A stretch of DNA of 64,000 nucleotides from Ramlibacter albus (lineage in GTDB: Bacteria; Pseudomonadota; Gammaproteobacteria; Burkholderiales; Burkholderiaceae_C): NCBI RefSeq assembly GCF_014297445.1, contig NZ_JACORU010000011.1:62001-126000 (forward strand), in the 5' to 3' direction. The first letter of the stretch is position 1, and the number at the start of each line of letters is the position of its first letter. The notes beneath the pieces were generated by a model. It was not told the DNA's origin. It saw nothing but the letters and a program-made list of their open reading frames with translations, and did not search any database. The translations under genes and the position numbers were made by a program. Positions 17,648-26,344 of the stretch are shown in pieces.

Positions 17648-19062
17648 TGTCCCCGGGAGTGGTGTAAGTTTTTAATGTTTTCAAGGCGCGAAGGGCGTAG
17701 CCCGAAGCGCCTGGAGAGCAGAGGTCATTCCTTGAACGGGGGTGGCCATCGTGATTCCGGATAGGGTTGAGGTGCGAATACCAACCTTGATCCTTGCAAA
17801 GGAAACCACGATGACCACCGCTACTATCGCATTGACCGAACTGGCCGAGAAGGGAGCCGACATCGACGTGCTGCGCCAGATGGTGCAGTTCATGGCCCAG
17901 CGGCTGATGGAGCTCGACGTCGAGGGGCGCTGCGGCGCCAGCTACGACGAGAAGAACCCCGAGAGGCTGAACAGCCGCAACGGCTACCGCGAGCGCACCT
18001 GGGACACGCGCGCCGGCAGCGTGGAGCTGAAGATCCCCAAGCTGCGCCAGGGCAGCTACTTCCCCGAATTCCTGGAGCCGCGGCGCACGGCGGAGAAAGC
18101 CCTCACCGCGGTGATCCAGGAAGCCTACGTGCAAGGCATCTCCACCCGCTCGGTGGACGATCTGGTCAAGGCGCTGGGGATGAGTGGGGTCTCCAAGAGC
18201 CAGGTGAGTCGCCTGTGCGGCGAACTGGACGAGCGCGTGGGCGCGTTCCTGAACCGCCCGATCGAGGGCGACTGGCCGTACCTGTGGATCGACGCGACCT
18301 ACGTGAAGACGCGCGAGGCCGGGCGCATCGTGAGCGTGGCCGTAATAGTGGCTGTGGGAGTGAACATCGAAGGCCAGCGCGAGGTGCTCGGGCTGAAGGT
18401 CGGAGCCAGCGAAGCCGAGCCGTTCTGGACCGAGTTCCTGCGAAGCCTCAACCGCCGGGGCCTGCGCGGGGTGAAGCTGGTGATCAGCGACAGCCACGAG
18501 GGCATCAAGGCGGCCGCCTCGAAGGTGCTGAAGGCCACCTGGCAACGCTGCCGGGTGCACTTCATGCGCAACGCACTGGCGCACGCGGGCAAGACGCAGC
18601 GGCGCATGGTGTCGGCCGCCATCGGAACGGTGTTCGTTCAAGACTCCGCCGATGCGGCGCGAGCGCAGTGGCGATCGGTGGCCGATCAACTGCGCGGCAA
18701 GTTCCCCAAGCTGGGAGCGCTGATGGACGAGGCGGAGAACGACGTGCTCGCCTTCATGACATTCCCCCGGGCGCATTGGGCGCAGATCTACAGCACCAAT
18801 CCGCTGGAGCGCTTGAACGCCGAGATCAAGCGGCGCACCAACGTCGTGGGCATCTTCCCCAATGACGCATCGATCGTGCGGCTCGTGGGCGCGATGATGC
18901 TCGAGCAAAACGACGAGTGGAGTTTGAACCGCCGCTACATGCAACTTGAGGGCCTGCAAACCCTGAGCGATACTGCGCCCACTCGGCTGCCCGCTGTGGC
19001 TCGCTGAGTGACGTGCATCTCAGCTCTGTCCGGGCTGTGAACTTACACCACGTCATGGGACA
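17648..19062 (+). mobile_element. IS256-family insertion sequence, complete
   Basis: A 1,415-bp element with imperfect terminal inverted repeats. The left end (17648-17670) reads TGTCCC, five bases, GTGGTGTAAGTT; the right end (19040-19062) is the reverse complement with a different central five. The ends enclose one intact transposase gene. No flanking 8-9 bp target duplication is seen, so it may mark a rearrangement or be an old insertion. Confidence 0.85.
17811..19007 (+). CDS. IS256-family transposase
   Basis: A 398-residue mutator-type transposase. The DDE triad is visible: D161 in LWIDATYVKTRE, D227 in VISDSHEGIKAA and E333 in STNPLERLNAEIKRR. The length is normal for the family and the frame is intact. 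The ATG at 17811 follows GGAAACC; the upstream frame extension is not needed. Confidence 0.93.
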   Translation: MTTATIALTELAEKGADIDVLRQMVQFMAQRLMELDVEGRCGASYDEKNPERLNSRNGYRERTWDTRAGSVELKIPKLRQGSYFPEFLEPRRTAEKALTAVIQEAYVQGISTRSVDDLVKALGMSGVSKSQVSRLCGELDERVGAFLNRPIEGDWPYLWIDATYVKTREAGRIVSVAVIVAVGVNIEGQREVLGLKVGASEAEPFWTEFLRSLNRRGLRGVKLVISDSHEGIKAAASKVLKATWQRCRVHFMRNALAHAGKTQRRMVSAAIGTVFVQDSADAARAQWRSVADQLRGKFPKLGALMDEAENDVLAFMTFPRAHWAQIYSTNPLERLNAEIKRRTNVVGIFPNDASIVRLVGAMMLEQNDEWSLNRRYMQLEGLQTLSDTAPTRLPAVAR

Positions 19063-19210
19063 CAACCTTGGCTCCCTGCAAGATCACCAACTGAGTGTCG
19101 GCACTCGACCGCAGCCGCGTCGGGCGCCAACACACCTCAGTGCGACTGTTGTCGAAGGGAATTTGGCGCGGTGGTTGTTACGGCCCCCCGTGGAGAGAGG
19201 AAGGAGCCGA

Positions 19211-19555
19211 TTACGTGTTGGCGCCCGCGCGCCAATCCGGTAACGCAGCACCCTTTTGGACTGCCCGAGTCATCGCCAGAACCAGACCGAGATAGCGGGC
19301 GCGCTCCCGCAAGGTCGTGGGACGCGTCCACTCACGCAGGCCGAGGCGGTCAACCATCTGCTCCAGCATCGCGTCCAGTTCGGGAGCGTCACGCCAGACC
19401 GGAACTTGCAGGTTCGGTTCGCTCCTGCGCAACTGCTCCTTCAGGAGGTCGCGGCCGTAGACCGCCTTCAGCAGCCAATGCGGCTCGCGCTCGGTCGCCG
19501 GATGCTGGCGGAACATTTCTGCGGGCGTCAGGTCGAGTTCAACGATGTGCGGCAT
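19211..19555 (-). CDS. Hypothetical protein (114 aa)
   Basis: A good ribosome binding site (GGAGAA) precedes the ATG at 19555. The protein begins MPHIVELDLTPAEMFRQHP and is mostly helical. It lies downstream of the ParM-like and ribbon-helix-helix genes on the same strand and may be part of that operon. The family is not recognised. The IS256 element lies 149 bp beyond its stop. Confidence 0.55.
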   Translation of the reverse strand: MPHIVELDLTPAEMFRQHPATEREPHWLLKAVYGRDLLKEQLRRSEPNLQVPVWRDAPELDAMLEQMVDRLGLREWTRPTTLRERARYLGLVLAMTRAVQKGAALPDWRAGANT

Positions 19556-19639
19556 GGATTTCTCCCCGTGTCTAGTGTCTCAAGCTTCTCACGTCTCTCC
19601 CTCCCGTCAAGACCTGTCAGGAGACCTCGCATGCCTTTT

Positions 19640-19948
19640 TCAATGCAACCCGGAGCCGAGCCCTTCGGGCACCGCGAAGTCACCAGCTTGCCATGCAGTC
19701 GACTCGACGACTGGCTCCGGAACTACCTCGGCGCGTGGAACCGCTGGCGCAACAGTCGACGGCACGCCGGCATGAACTGCCTGTCCCGTGAGAAAGGTCG
19801 CGCCAATGCGGGCGGCCACCGCGAGCTCCCTGGCCCGGGCGCCCTCTGGCAGCGACTGCAGCCAGCTCCAGGCGGGCTCCATGCCTTCATCGATCGTGAT
19901 GCGGTGCTGCACTCGTTTCAACGGCAAGGCGCGACGACGTTTGACCAC
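19640..19948 (-). CDS. Ribbon-helix-helix protein, probable ParR/StbB-like partner of the ParM-like actin
   Basis: A GTG start at 19948 with GAGG upstream gives 102 residues; it lies 12 bp after the actin gene. Residues 10-55 fit a ribbon-helix-helix fold: strand VQHRITID, then helices with AWSWLQSLPEGARARELA and ARIGATFL. The N-terminus is basic (VKRRRALPLKR). Segregation operons of the ParM/StbA type encode such a DNA-binding adaptor right after the actin. The Pro/Val-rich tail could contact filaments. The assignment rests on position and fold, not on a specific family match. Confidence 0.6.
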   Translation of the reverse strand: MVKRRRALPLKRVQHRITIDEGMEPAWSWLQSLPEGARARELAVAARIGATFLTGQAVHAGVPSTVAPAVPRAEVVPEPVVESTAWQAGDFAVPEGLGSGLH

Positions 19949-19959
19949 TGTGTCGCTCC

Positions 19960-21012
19960 TCAGGCGGCGCCTTGCCGGTGCATGATCTCGCCGATCACCT
20001 GAAAGCCGCGAACGTTGGAGTAGATCGGATCCTTGTCGATCTTCACGCCGGCAGCGATCGACGGGTTCTGCTTCCGAAGAAACTCCCCGAATACGTTCGC
20101 GCCTCCACCGGTCACCAGGATTTGGTCCATGGTGTCGATCCGCCCGGCGACAGAGATCATTTTCGCGATGCACTCATGCAGCACCGCGTCGATGGTCTTC
20201 CGATAGTTCGCGAGCATGAAGGTCTTCTGGCCAACTTTGAAGGACTCGGCATTGGCGCGGATTGCCGCATCCACCCGTTCGACCACGGAGTGGTCGTTCA
20301 GCCACTCCGGCTCGATCAGCTTGATTACAGCGCTCGCGCACGCGAGCATGCCCTTCGGATAAGCCCCAGCTCGCTGCCACAGCGCCTGTCGGCCTTTCGT
20401 GACGAACCAGTCGAACGTCCCACCGCCAGCGTCGAGTACGAGGGACATCGCGTTGGCCAAGTCCGTCGATGAGCCCCAATGAACCACCGCACCCTGCGGT
20501 TGCGGCACCACGCGGACGCTCTCGACGGTGATTCGCCGCTCGATTTGCCCGTTGCGGCCGATCAGGTGTTCGCCGCGCATGCGCTGCGCCAGGCGCTCGT
20601 GAAACTTCGCGTAGGTGTTGCAAGGCAGCCCCACGACGAGCAGGTTGATGGCCAGCTCGTCCGCCTTTTCGTCGATGGCCATGTAGTGGAGGGCGCCCCG
20701 CGCCATCGCCAGATACTTGTCCGTCGTGCAGTAGTCCTCGCCGAAGGCTCGCGGCTCGTCGGGCGACACGTAGACGCCGGCCCCGCGGCCGACGAAGTAG
20801 TTCACGCCTGCGATTGACACCCAGCATCCGTCGGCCGTCGTCTTCGTTTCGTTTTCGACGCCGCGGCTAGTTTCCTGACGCGGCGCCAAGGACTGGAACA
20901 TGGCCGCCTTGATCTCGTTGCCAGTGCGCTCGCCGAGCGTGTACTTGGTGTTGAAGTAGCCGACGTCGATCGCGCGGACGTCGACTTCGGCGCTTGTCGA
21001 ATCTCGTTTCAT
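19960..21012 (-). CDS. ParM/StbA-like plasmid segregation actin (PRTRC protein D-like)
   Basis: A 350-residue actin-fold ATPase. The phosphate 1 motif is AIDVGYFNTKYTLGE near the N-terminus, phosphate 2 is LVLDAGGGTFDWFVTKG, and the adenosine motif is ILVTGGGANVFGE near the C-terminus. ParM-type proteins polymerise and push plasmid copies apart through an adaptor bound at a centromere. The sequence also resembles protein D of the PRTRC plasmid cassette; no other PRTRC member is visible. The ATG at 21012 directly follows GGAGAGTTC. Confidence 0.82.
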   Translation of the reverse strand: MKRDSTSAEVDVRAIDVGYFNTKYTLGERTGNEIKAAMFQSLAPRQETSRGVENETKTTADGCWVSIAGVNYFVGRGAGVYVSPDEPRAFGEDYCTTDKYLAMARGALHYMAIDEKADELAINLLVVGLPCNTYAKFHERLAQRMRGEHLIGRNGQIERRITVESVRVVPQPQGAVVHWGSSTDLANAMSLVLDAGGGTFDWFVTKGRQALWQRAGAYPKGMLACASAVIKLIEPEWLNDHSVVERVDAAIRANAESFKVGQKTFMLANYRKTIDAVLHECIAKMISVAGRIDTMDQILVTGGGANVFGEFLRKQNPSIAAGVKIDKDPIYSNVRGFQVIGEIMHRQGAA

Positions 21013-21108
21013 GAACTCTCCGTGTAGACAGCACAAACTCGTGCGTCGCGAATTCTGTGGATCGACAGCTGCGACGGCAAACGATGGCGTCCACTTGCCT
21101 GCAAATCA

Positions 21109-21131
21109 GAGTCCGCATAGGGCCCAATGCA
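21109..21131. repeat. Direct repeat copy 1 upstream of the ParM-like gene
   Basis: A 23-bp unit beginning GAGTCCGCATAGGGCCCA and ending TGCA. A second copy lies 53 bp further on with one mismatch. Position next to the segregation genes suggests a centromere or operator for the ribbon-helix-helix protein (inference). Confidence 0.6.
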
Positions 21132-21161
21132 GGCTCTACAAACGCGGTGCGAGCACATCGT

Positions 21162-21184
21162 GAGTCCGCATAGGGCCCATTGCA
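21162..21184. repeat. Direct repeat copy 2 upstream of the ParM-like gene
   Basis: Second copy of the 23-bp unit, 53 bp from the first (start to start), about five helical turns. That spacing would place bound proteins on the same face of the DNA. Confidence 0.6.
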
Positions 21185-21573
21185 AGCTTCAAGTTCGCGG
21201 CCGCGTGTGCGGCACCAGCTGCGTCGCAAAGGACTGCTGGGCATCACGCCTCGCGATTAGAAAGGGCTGGGGCGAACCTGGTCTGCTGCGTCTTCGCGCG
21301 TTCTCCACTACGATGCGCGCACCTGCTTTTCCCTGATCTCCAGGGGTCCATACGTGGTGCTGTGGATAGGCCAAATTCCGGTTTCTCATCCCATACTGAG
21401 TGAAGCCAAGAACCAGCAACGACGCGGGTTGCAGCTATATCGTCACACCCTGCCGCCCTACTCACGGGCGCGTGGGGAACTGGGGATCAAGGTGCTGCGG
21501 ATGACGAGTTGCTCACAGGTGGACGTGATCGTTTGCCTGGACGGCGACACCGCAACAGAATTCGCACCGTGTT
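21185..21573. other. Non-coding stretch between segregation repeats and the hairpin array
   Basis: No gene is supported here. It links the repeats upstream of the ParM-like gene to the hairpin array and may hold promoters for both directions. Confidence 0.35.
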
Positions 21574-21879
21574 CTTCCTCCGGGAAGCTCGAAGGCAAAA
21601 TGCCTTCCAACCCCGCAGCATTGCGGCAACCCGCCTGTACAGGCAGCCCTGAACGCGTTGTGCGTTCTTGAAGCCAGACCCGAAAGGGCTGGAAGCGGTG
21701 TCTCCTTTCCGAGGAGGCGCCCGCAGCAAACTCATCCTAGGCCCAGACCGGGCCTGTCACCGGCGATGTTCCCGCTACGGGGAGCTGCCGCGTGTGGACG
21801 CGTCTTCGACGCATGGCAAAGCTTCTTACCTCACCACGTTCCTCGCCCTTTCCGGTGGCAGTCGACCAAAGTTGTCGAC
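21574..21879. other. Dense tandem hairpin array (structured RNA or DNA)
   Basis: At least nine consecutive short inverted repeats occur in about 300 nt. Stems are at 21574-21587 (CTTCC/GGAAG), 21591-21607 (GAAGGCA-aaa-TGCCTTC), 21613-21626 (CCGCA/TGCGG), 21633-21644 (GCCTGTACAGGC), 21651-21667 (GAACGC/GCGTTC), 21674-21692 (CCAG-CCC around a GAAA loop), 21702-21716 (CTCCT/AGGAG), 21739-21755 (AGGCCC/GGGCCT), 21800-21812 (GCGTC/GACGC) and 21861-21879 (GTCGAC twice). Loops are mostly 3-5 nt. Nothing codes here convincingly. A long structured RNA, an origin-like region or a protein-binding array are all possible. Confidence 0.55.
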
Positions 21880-22270
21880 GCTGCGCCGGCCGTCGCGTAG
21901 GAACTTGGAGCGCCCGCGAAGTCCGGGCGTGAGGTCGAGATATCTGGATTGGCTGCACTGACGCAGTCGATCCCGGGATGGCCCCCCTTGAGGCCCCGGC
22001 AGTTTGCGCTGTCCGGTCAACCCCCCTGGTGCCACTTCACGTGCCAGGGTGCTTCCCACGCCAAGGGAAGTGTCACGCGGTGTTCGCCCCCCGCATATGT
22101 GGCAGGAGAGTTTGCTCACGTTCAGGCGCCTCATCGACTTCGCAGTACCCGCAGTTAGCCAGTCCGCTCCGTAGCCCGCTTCGTTTCGCGCATGCCAATG
22201 CGGATGCCCCCGCGTCCTCATCGGCACGCGCGACCGCGCGTGATCCCAGTAACGAGACCAAAGGACTTTC
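21880..22270 (+). promoter_or_regulatory. Leader of the integrase gene with further hairpins
   Basis: Hairpins at 22052-22070 (CTTCCC/GGGAAG) and 22225-22242 (CACGCG/CGCGTG) precede the integrase ATG; AAAGGA lies 9 bp before it. This continues the hairpin-rich character of the array upstream. Confidence 0.4.
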
Positions 22271-23818
22271 ATGCAATCTGTACCCAACCCGCAACCCAAT
22301 CCAGGCACCGGTAAAACCGTCGCGCCCGACGTTGCGGACCTCTTCGCCTCGCAAGGCAGCGCCATCCCGACCAGCGAGGATGACATCGTTCTTCCCAATG
22401 CCCGCGAGGTGAACCGCGCCGAACGCGCCCGACGCCAAGCCGAGAAAGCACAGACCGCTTCGAGGAAGGCTGGTGAAGGCATCTTCAAACGCACGCTCGA
22501 TGCGGTGTGCAAGAAGCATGCTGGCGATCCGCTAAAGCAGGTGGCAGCTTTCCTCGGCCAAGTCCAGATACCGTCTGGCACCGGCAACAAGCGCACGATC
22601 GGCGAAATGACATTGACCCACTACGGCAAGGTACTCGGTCAATCGATCGGGGAGTTGTACAGCGCGCGCATGCCCATCCAGAACCTGTCCGAGTTCGGGC
22701 AGAAGCACATGCTGGCCCTGATCCGGCTGTGGTTGAAGCGCCCGGACACGGTCGACACCATCAAATGGCGCGTGAGCATCTGGAGGCGAACCCTCACACT
22801 GACCGGGAAGCCGAAAGCGATTCCCAGCGGCCGCGCCTGGTCGGAAATCCTTCGCCAAAACGGGCTCAGCGGTGCGAATGTGAGCCGGGCAACCATCCCC
22901 GACCTTCCGAAAGGCTGGCGCGACCTCGGGGTGGACCCGAAACCCCTTATTGACGCCATCCGCGACGAAGAACCCGTCGTCGGTGCGCAGCTGGACATGA
23001 TGCTCGCGTTCGGGCTGCGAGTGAACGAGTCGGTGCAGATCGAGCCCGCCGACTCGGACGCAGACGTCCACCTCTCGGTGCATCGCGGCACGAAGGGAGG
23101 CAAACGCCGCAAGGTCAAGTTCAGCGACGATCCCGAGAAGGCGGAATGGCAACGCCGCGTGCTGGCAAACGCCAAAGCGCTTGCTGCAAAGCATCCCAAA
23201 CGAAGACTCGCCATCCGGGGCCTGACGCTCAAGCAAATGAAGGAACGCCAGCGGTATCTCGTGCGCAAGTACGGCGCGTCCAAAAGCGTGCTGGGCATCA
23301 CTCCGCACGGCCTGCGCCACCAGTTCGGCACGGACCTGTTCAAGGATTTGACCGGCATGCCGGCACCGGTGCTCGGACTCTTGCCGAAGGCCGCCTATGA
23401 CGCGCGGGTCGAAGACGTTCGAAATGCCTACCTCGAGATCTCGCGTCAGATGGGACACGAGCGCCCCAGCATCTCCAGCGCCTATGTCTCCACGCCCACG
23501 CACGTCGGCAAGCTCGAAATCAAGCGGCTGCACACCTGGCTCACCCAGCTGGGAGACGGCGCCGGCGAAGCGTTCCGCACGGCTGGCGCGACCGAGGCGT
23601 GGCTGGTGGGAAGTTGCGCAGATGGCTTGCCGGTGCTCGACGGCGATGCAATGCAGATTGCCGTACGCTTCGGTGACGTGGACCTCACCCTGTCGGCGCT
23701 CGCAGAACGCATCGGCGAGCTGCGTAAGGTGATCGAGCAAACCGTGAACCTCAACGTCAGCGTCACCTGCTGGGCGGAGGCTCACCGTCCAGTGGACGGC
23801 GCAGAAATCAACTTCTGA
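22271..23818 (+). CDS. Tyrosine recombinase / integrase
   Basis: A 515-residue site-specific recombinase. The catalytic set is visible as R250 (AFGLRVNESVQIEP), H346/R349 (HGLRHQFGTDLF), H396 (QMGHERPS) and the nucleophile Y405 (SISSAYVS). A SAM-like core-binding domain spans about residues 75-200. After the tyrosine there is an unusual extension of about 110 residues. The sequence resembles the 'integrase domain-containing' group found on plasmids and integrative elements. It probably moves or resolves this element; no att site could be identified. Confidence 0.88.
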   Translation: MQSVPNPQPNPGTGKTVAPDVADLFASQGSAIPTSEDDIVLPNAREVNRAERARRQAEKAQTASRKAGEGIFKRTLDAVCKKHAGDPLKQVAAFLGQVQIPSGTGNKRTIGEMTLTHYGKVLGQSIGELYSARMPIQNLSEFGQKHMLALIRLWLKRPDTVDTIKWRVSIWRRTLTLTGKPKAIPSGRAWSEILRQNGLSGANVSRATIPDLPKGWRDLGVDPKPLIDAIRDEEPVVGAQLDMMLAFGLRVNESVQIEPADSDADVHLSVHRGTKGGKRRKVKFSDDPEKAEWQRRVLANAKALAAKHPKRRLAIRGLTLKQMKERQRYLVRKYGASKSVLGITPHGLRHQFGTDLFKDLTGMPAPVLGLLPKAAYDARVEDVRNAYLEISRQMGHERPSISSAYVSTPTHVGKLEIKRLHTWLTQLGDGAGEAFRTAGATEAWLVGSCADGLPVLDGDAMQIAVRFGDVDLTLSALAERIGELRKVIEQTVNLNVSVTCWAEAHRPVDGAEINF

Positions 23819-23934
23819 GCCACACCGGGCCCGGCGCCGCCAGCGACGCTCGACATGCCAGTTGGGCGGGTTGCGGCAGCCGGGTCGCCGGGTATTCTTC
23901 CTGTATGGGAATGCAATTCGCTACAGGAGCTACC

Positions 23935-24552
23935 GTGGGGACAGGCGAGGATCGGTTCTGGCAGGAGGTCGGCAACCAGCTGAACCCGGGCTGGCAAATC
24001 CACCTTGGGCCGGGCGGCGTTCAGGTTCCGCTCGCCTCGCAGGACACGTTCCTCTACCTGTTCGACACGGCCACAATGTGGATCACCGGTGGCGCGACCC
24101 TCTCCTCCGAAATGCTCCGCGCGCGGCGCGAGCTCCAGAAGCTCAAGATGACGCCGGCACAGGTTGCCGGGCTCGCCGCAGAACCCATCCTCGAGTGCAG
24201 TCAGGCGCAGCTCACCGGGGACCATCCCAAAGTCCGGCTCGCCATGACGGCGGCTGTCTGTTCGGTCACCGCCACCGGCACCTGGTCGGCCGTGATGGAC
24301 CGCATCGGCAGCCCCGCTGGCCACTGGATTTGGATGGTGTATCGCCTTCAGGACGGCGAGTCGCTGGGTCGGCCAGTGTTCAGCCAGGGCCCGCGCGTCT
24401 TCATGCAGGAGCCGGACCTGCACCGGGCGCTGCGCACAGCACTGGCCAGCGATCTCGGCAACCCGAATTCGTCGGTGAGCCAGATGGTGCGCAAGGGCGG
24501 CGGAGCCGTCTTACACCCGACGCTGCAGCAGTGGCTCGCGGAAAGCCGGTGA
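23935..24552 (+). CDS. Hypothetical protein (205 aa)
   Basis: The GTG at 23935 has an ideal AGGAG five bases upstream; an in-frame ATG at 23905 lacks one. The protein contains GWQIHLGPGGVQVPL and a helical stretch AEMLRARRELQKLK-like (SSEMLRARRELQKLKM). No family is recognised. Its stop overlaps the GTG start of the next gene, so the two are coupled. Confidence 0.65.
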   Translation: MGTGEDRFWQEVGNQLNPGWQIHLGPGGVQVPLASQDTFLYLFDTATMWITGGATLSSEMLRARRELQKLKMTPAQVAGLAAEPILECSQAQLTGDHPKVRLAMTAAVCSVTATGTWSAVMDRIGSPAGHWIWMVYRLQDGESLGRPVFSQGPRVFMQEPDLHRALRTALASDLGNPNSSVSQMVRKGGGAVLHPTLQQWLAESR

Positions 24553-24953
24553 GGAAGGTCACGCGCATCCGCGCCGCGGGCCCTGATCACCAGGTGGTCA
24601 CAGCCGAGGGCGGGCAGGGCGGCTATCGGCGCAAGCCGTGTCCGGGATGTCCGTGGCGCGTCGAGAACGACGGCAGCTTTCCGGCGGAGGCGTTTCGCCA
24701 CAGCGCGGAGACGGCCTACGACCTGAGCACGCATGTGTTCGCCTGCCATGAGTCCGGTGTCGAGAGGCCACACACCTGCGCAGGCTTCCTTCTGCGGGGA
24801 GCAGACCACAACCTCGCGGTGCGTCTCGGGCTTCGGTCAGGTCGGTTCGGATCCGACGTGCGCGAAGACGGCGGAGCGATGGCGATCGCCAACGGCGTGC
24901 CCGCCGATGACCCGGTCCTTGCACCTTGCCGCGAAGGCCGCTCCTGCCGGTAG
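24549..24953 (+). CDS. DUF6283-like cysteine-rich protein
   Basis: The GTG at 24549 overlaps the upstream stop (GTGA) and gives 134 residues. The conserved block runs KPCPGCPWR, FPAEAFRHSAETAYD, THVFACHESG, CAGFLLRGADHNLAVRL, and AIANGVPADDPVLAPCR. This fits the DUF6283 family common on phages and plasmids of GC-rich bacteria. The Cys/His pattern suggests a metal-binding fold. Function is unknown. Confidence 0.8.
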   Translation: MRKVTRIRAAGPDHQVVTAEGGQGGYRRKPCPGCPWRVENDGSFPAEAFRHSAETAYDLSTHVFACHESGVERPHTCAGFLLRGADHNLAVRLGLRSGRFGSDVREDGGAMAIANGVPADDPVLAPCREGRSCR

Positions 24954-25122
24954 CACCAGAAGGCGTTCTTCCTGCCAGGTGAAATAGAATCGACGCCGAG
25001 CGCTTCCTCCCGCGCCGGCCGGCCCACGTTGGCGAACTTGTTTCGACGAGACGGAGACGCGATTCTTCGGCTCCATTTCTGGCACCGAGCAAGTGGGCTG
25101 CTTCCGGTGTGAGGAATGCGAG

Positions 25123-26151
25123 ATGAAGAAACCGCCCACGGCCACGAAGGTGGCGTCGATGAAGCGCGCCGCGAAGGTGCTCGCGCGTACCCAATCCATT
25201 TCCCACAGCGAGGCCCTCGAGCGCTTGGCGCGCGAGCAGGGCTATGCCAGCTGGCACGAAGTCACGTCTTTGCGCGGCGCATCTCCAGCTGACGACGAGT
25301 TCCCCATCGACCCGCCGTTGCCGAAGAACTTCGACGACACGCCGAACGAGGATCGCTCGAAGCGCCAGATCGACCAGTGGTGGCAGCGGCCCTTCCTGCT
25401 CTCCAACTCGAACGGCGGCTACACAGTACGTGCGCTAGATGGAGGGGCGTGGGACAGATCGACTTTTTACGGCGATGCGCCTGATCTTGAGTCGGCAAAA
25501 CAGTTGGCGCGCGCCAAGCTTGCGAAGTGGCGCGGCTACCTTGATCAGCCCAAGGCGCTGTTCGACGACGAGTTCCGGATCATGTTCCTCGACCCAATGC
25601 GTCCGCGGGAGCCTCTGGTCGTCGTCGACGTTGTCGATGGCACCTCAGAAGCAATGGCCGCGTGGCAAGCGGCCTGGGATGGCCTGAGCGACCACGAGCG
25701 CAAAGGCCGGATCGCGCGGGCGAGAGAACGTGCCCGGCACGTGCCCAACTACGATGCAATGGACCGGTTCGTGCGGCGCGACATCCTGCGTCCATCGTCC
25801 CCGGAGATGGGCTACTCGCAACAGGCCGCCTGCCTGCTGCTCTGGCGCTGGAGGGATGTGGAGAGCAATACTGCATCTGGATCGCTGATCGAGATCGGGC
25901 ATTACCTGACGCCCTTCATGCGCAAAGGCACTCTCGAAGATCTGCGAGAGTTCTTGCGTGGCCTTGGCAGCGTCACAGCACCGGCCGCCGGCAAAGCACA
26001 GGCGGATCGTGTGCCGGTCGTCCGCGAGATGCTTTTCCACGCCGTGCCAGGGCATCCTGAGCGGGAGACTTTCGAAGCTCGCCTATCGCCCGCAGTTTTG
26101 GAACGCACCCCGCGCGCCAGACGGCGCCTTTCGGAGGCAACTGCTTCTTAA
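25123..26151 (+). CDS. Hypothetical plasmid-type protein (342 aa)
   Basis: GAGG precedes the ATG at 25123. The N-terminal 45 residues (MKRAAKVLARTQSISHSEALERLAREQGYASWHEV) were read as a short helical module that is frequent at the start of plasmid-encoded proteins in proteobacteria. The middle contains a Trp-rich segment (QWWQRPFLLSNSNGGY). No catalytic motif is recognised. It stands between the DUF6283-like gene and the GHKL ATPase gene on the same strand. Confidence 0.7.
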   Translation: MKKPPTATKVASMKRAAKVLARTQSISHSEALERLAREQGYASWHEVTSLRGASPADDEFPIDPPLPKNFDDTPNEDRSKRQIDQWWQRPFLLSNSNGGYTVRALDGGAWDRSTFYGDAPDLESAKQLARAKLAKWRGYLDQPKALFDDEFRIMFLDPMRPREPLVVVDVVDGTSEAMAAWQAAWDGLSDHERKGRIARARERARHVPNYDAMDRFVRRDILRPSSPEMGYSQQAACLLLWRWRDVESNTASGSLIEIGHYLTPFMRKGTLEDLREFLRGLGSVTAPAAGKAQADRVPVVREMLFHAVPGHPERETFEARLSPAVLERTPRARRRLSEATAS

Positions 26152-26269
26152 CGGCGGGCGCTCTGTGCGCGAACGTCATCGTTTGACGTCACACTGGCAT
26201 TGATGGAGCATGCGGGCACTTTGGCATCCGCCAGAGAGCGCGCGTCGAGCGCGACACACACCATCCACC

Positions 26270-26329
26270 CTGCCCGGGCAGACCTGCCCGCAGGGCAAGT
26301 TTCGTTCGGGCTGCGCGGCTACCGGCCGC
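26270..26329 (+). promoter_or_regulatory. Tandem hairpins in the leader of the GHKL ATPase gene
   Basis: Three adjacent inverted repeats: CTGCCCGGGCAG (26270-26281), TGCCC-GCA-GGGCA (26285-26297) and GCGGC/GCCGC (26315-26329). They end 15 bp before the ATG, close enough to affect ribosome access if transcribed. Confidence 0.45.
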
Positions 26330-26344
26330 AGAAAGCAATCCCAC

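Noticed and set aside
17520..18959. 479-aa minus-strand frame across the IS256 element
   Set aside because: Mostly antisense to the transposase; the last 35 codons outside the IS might be a gene fragment but cannot be identified.
21109..21184. CRISPR array suspected from repeats
   Set aside because: Only two repeat copies with one spacer-like gap and no cas genes in the window.
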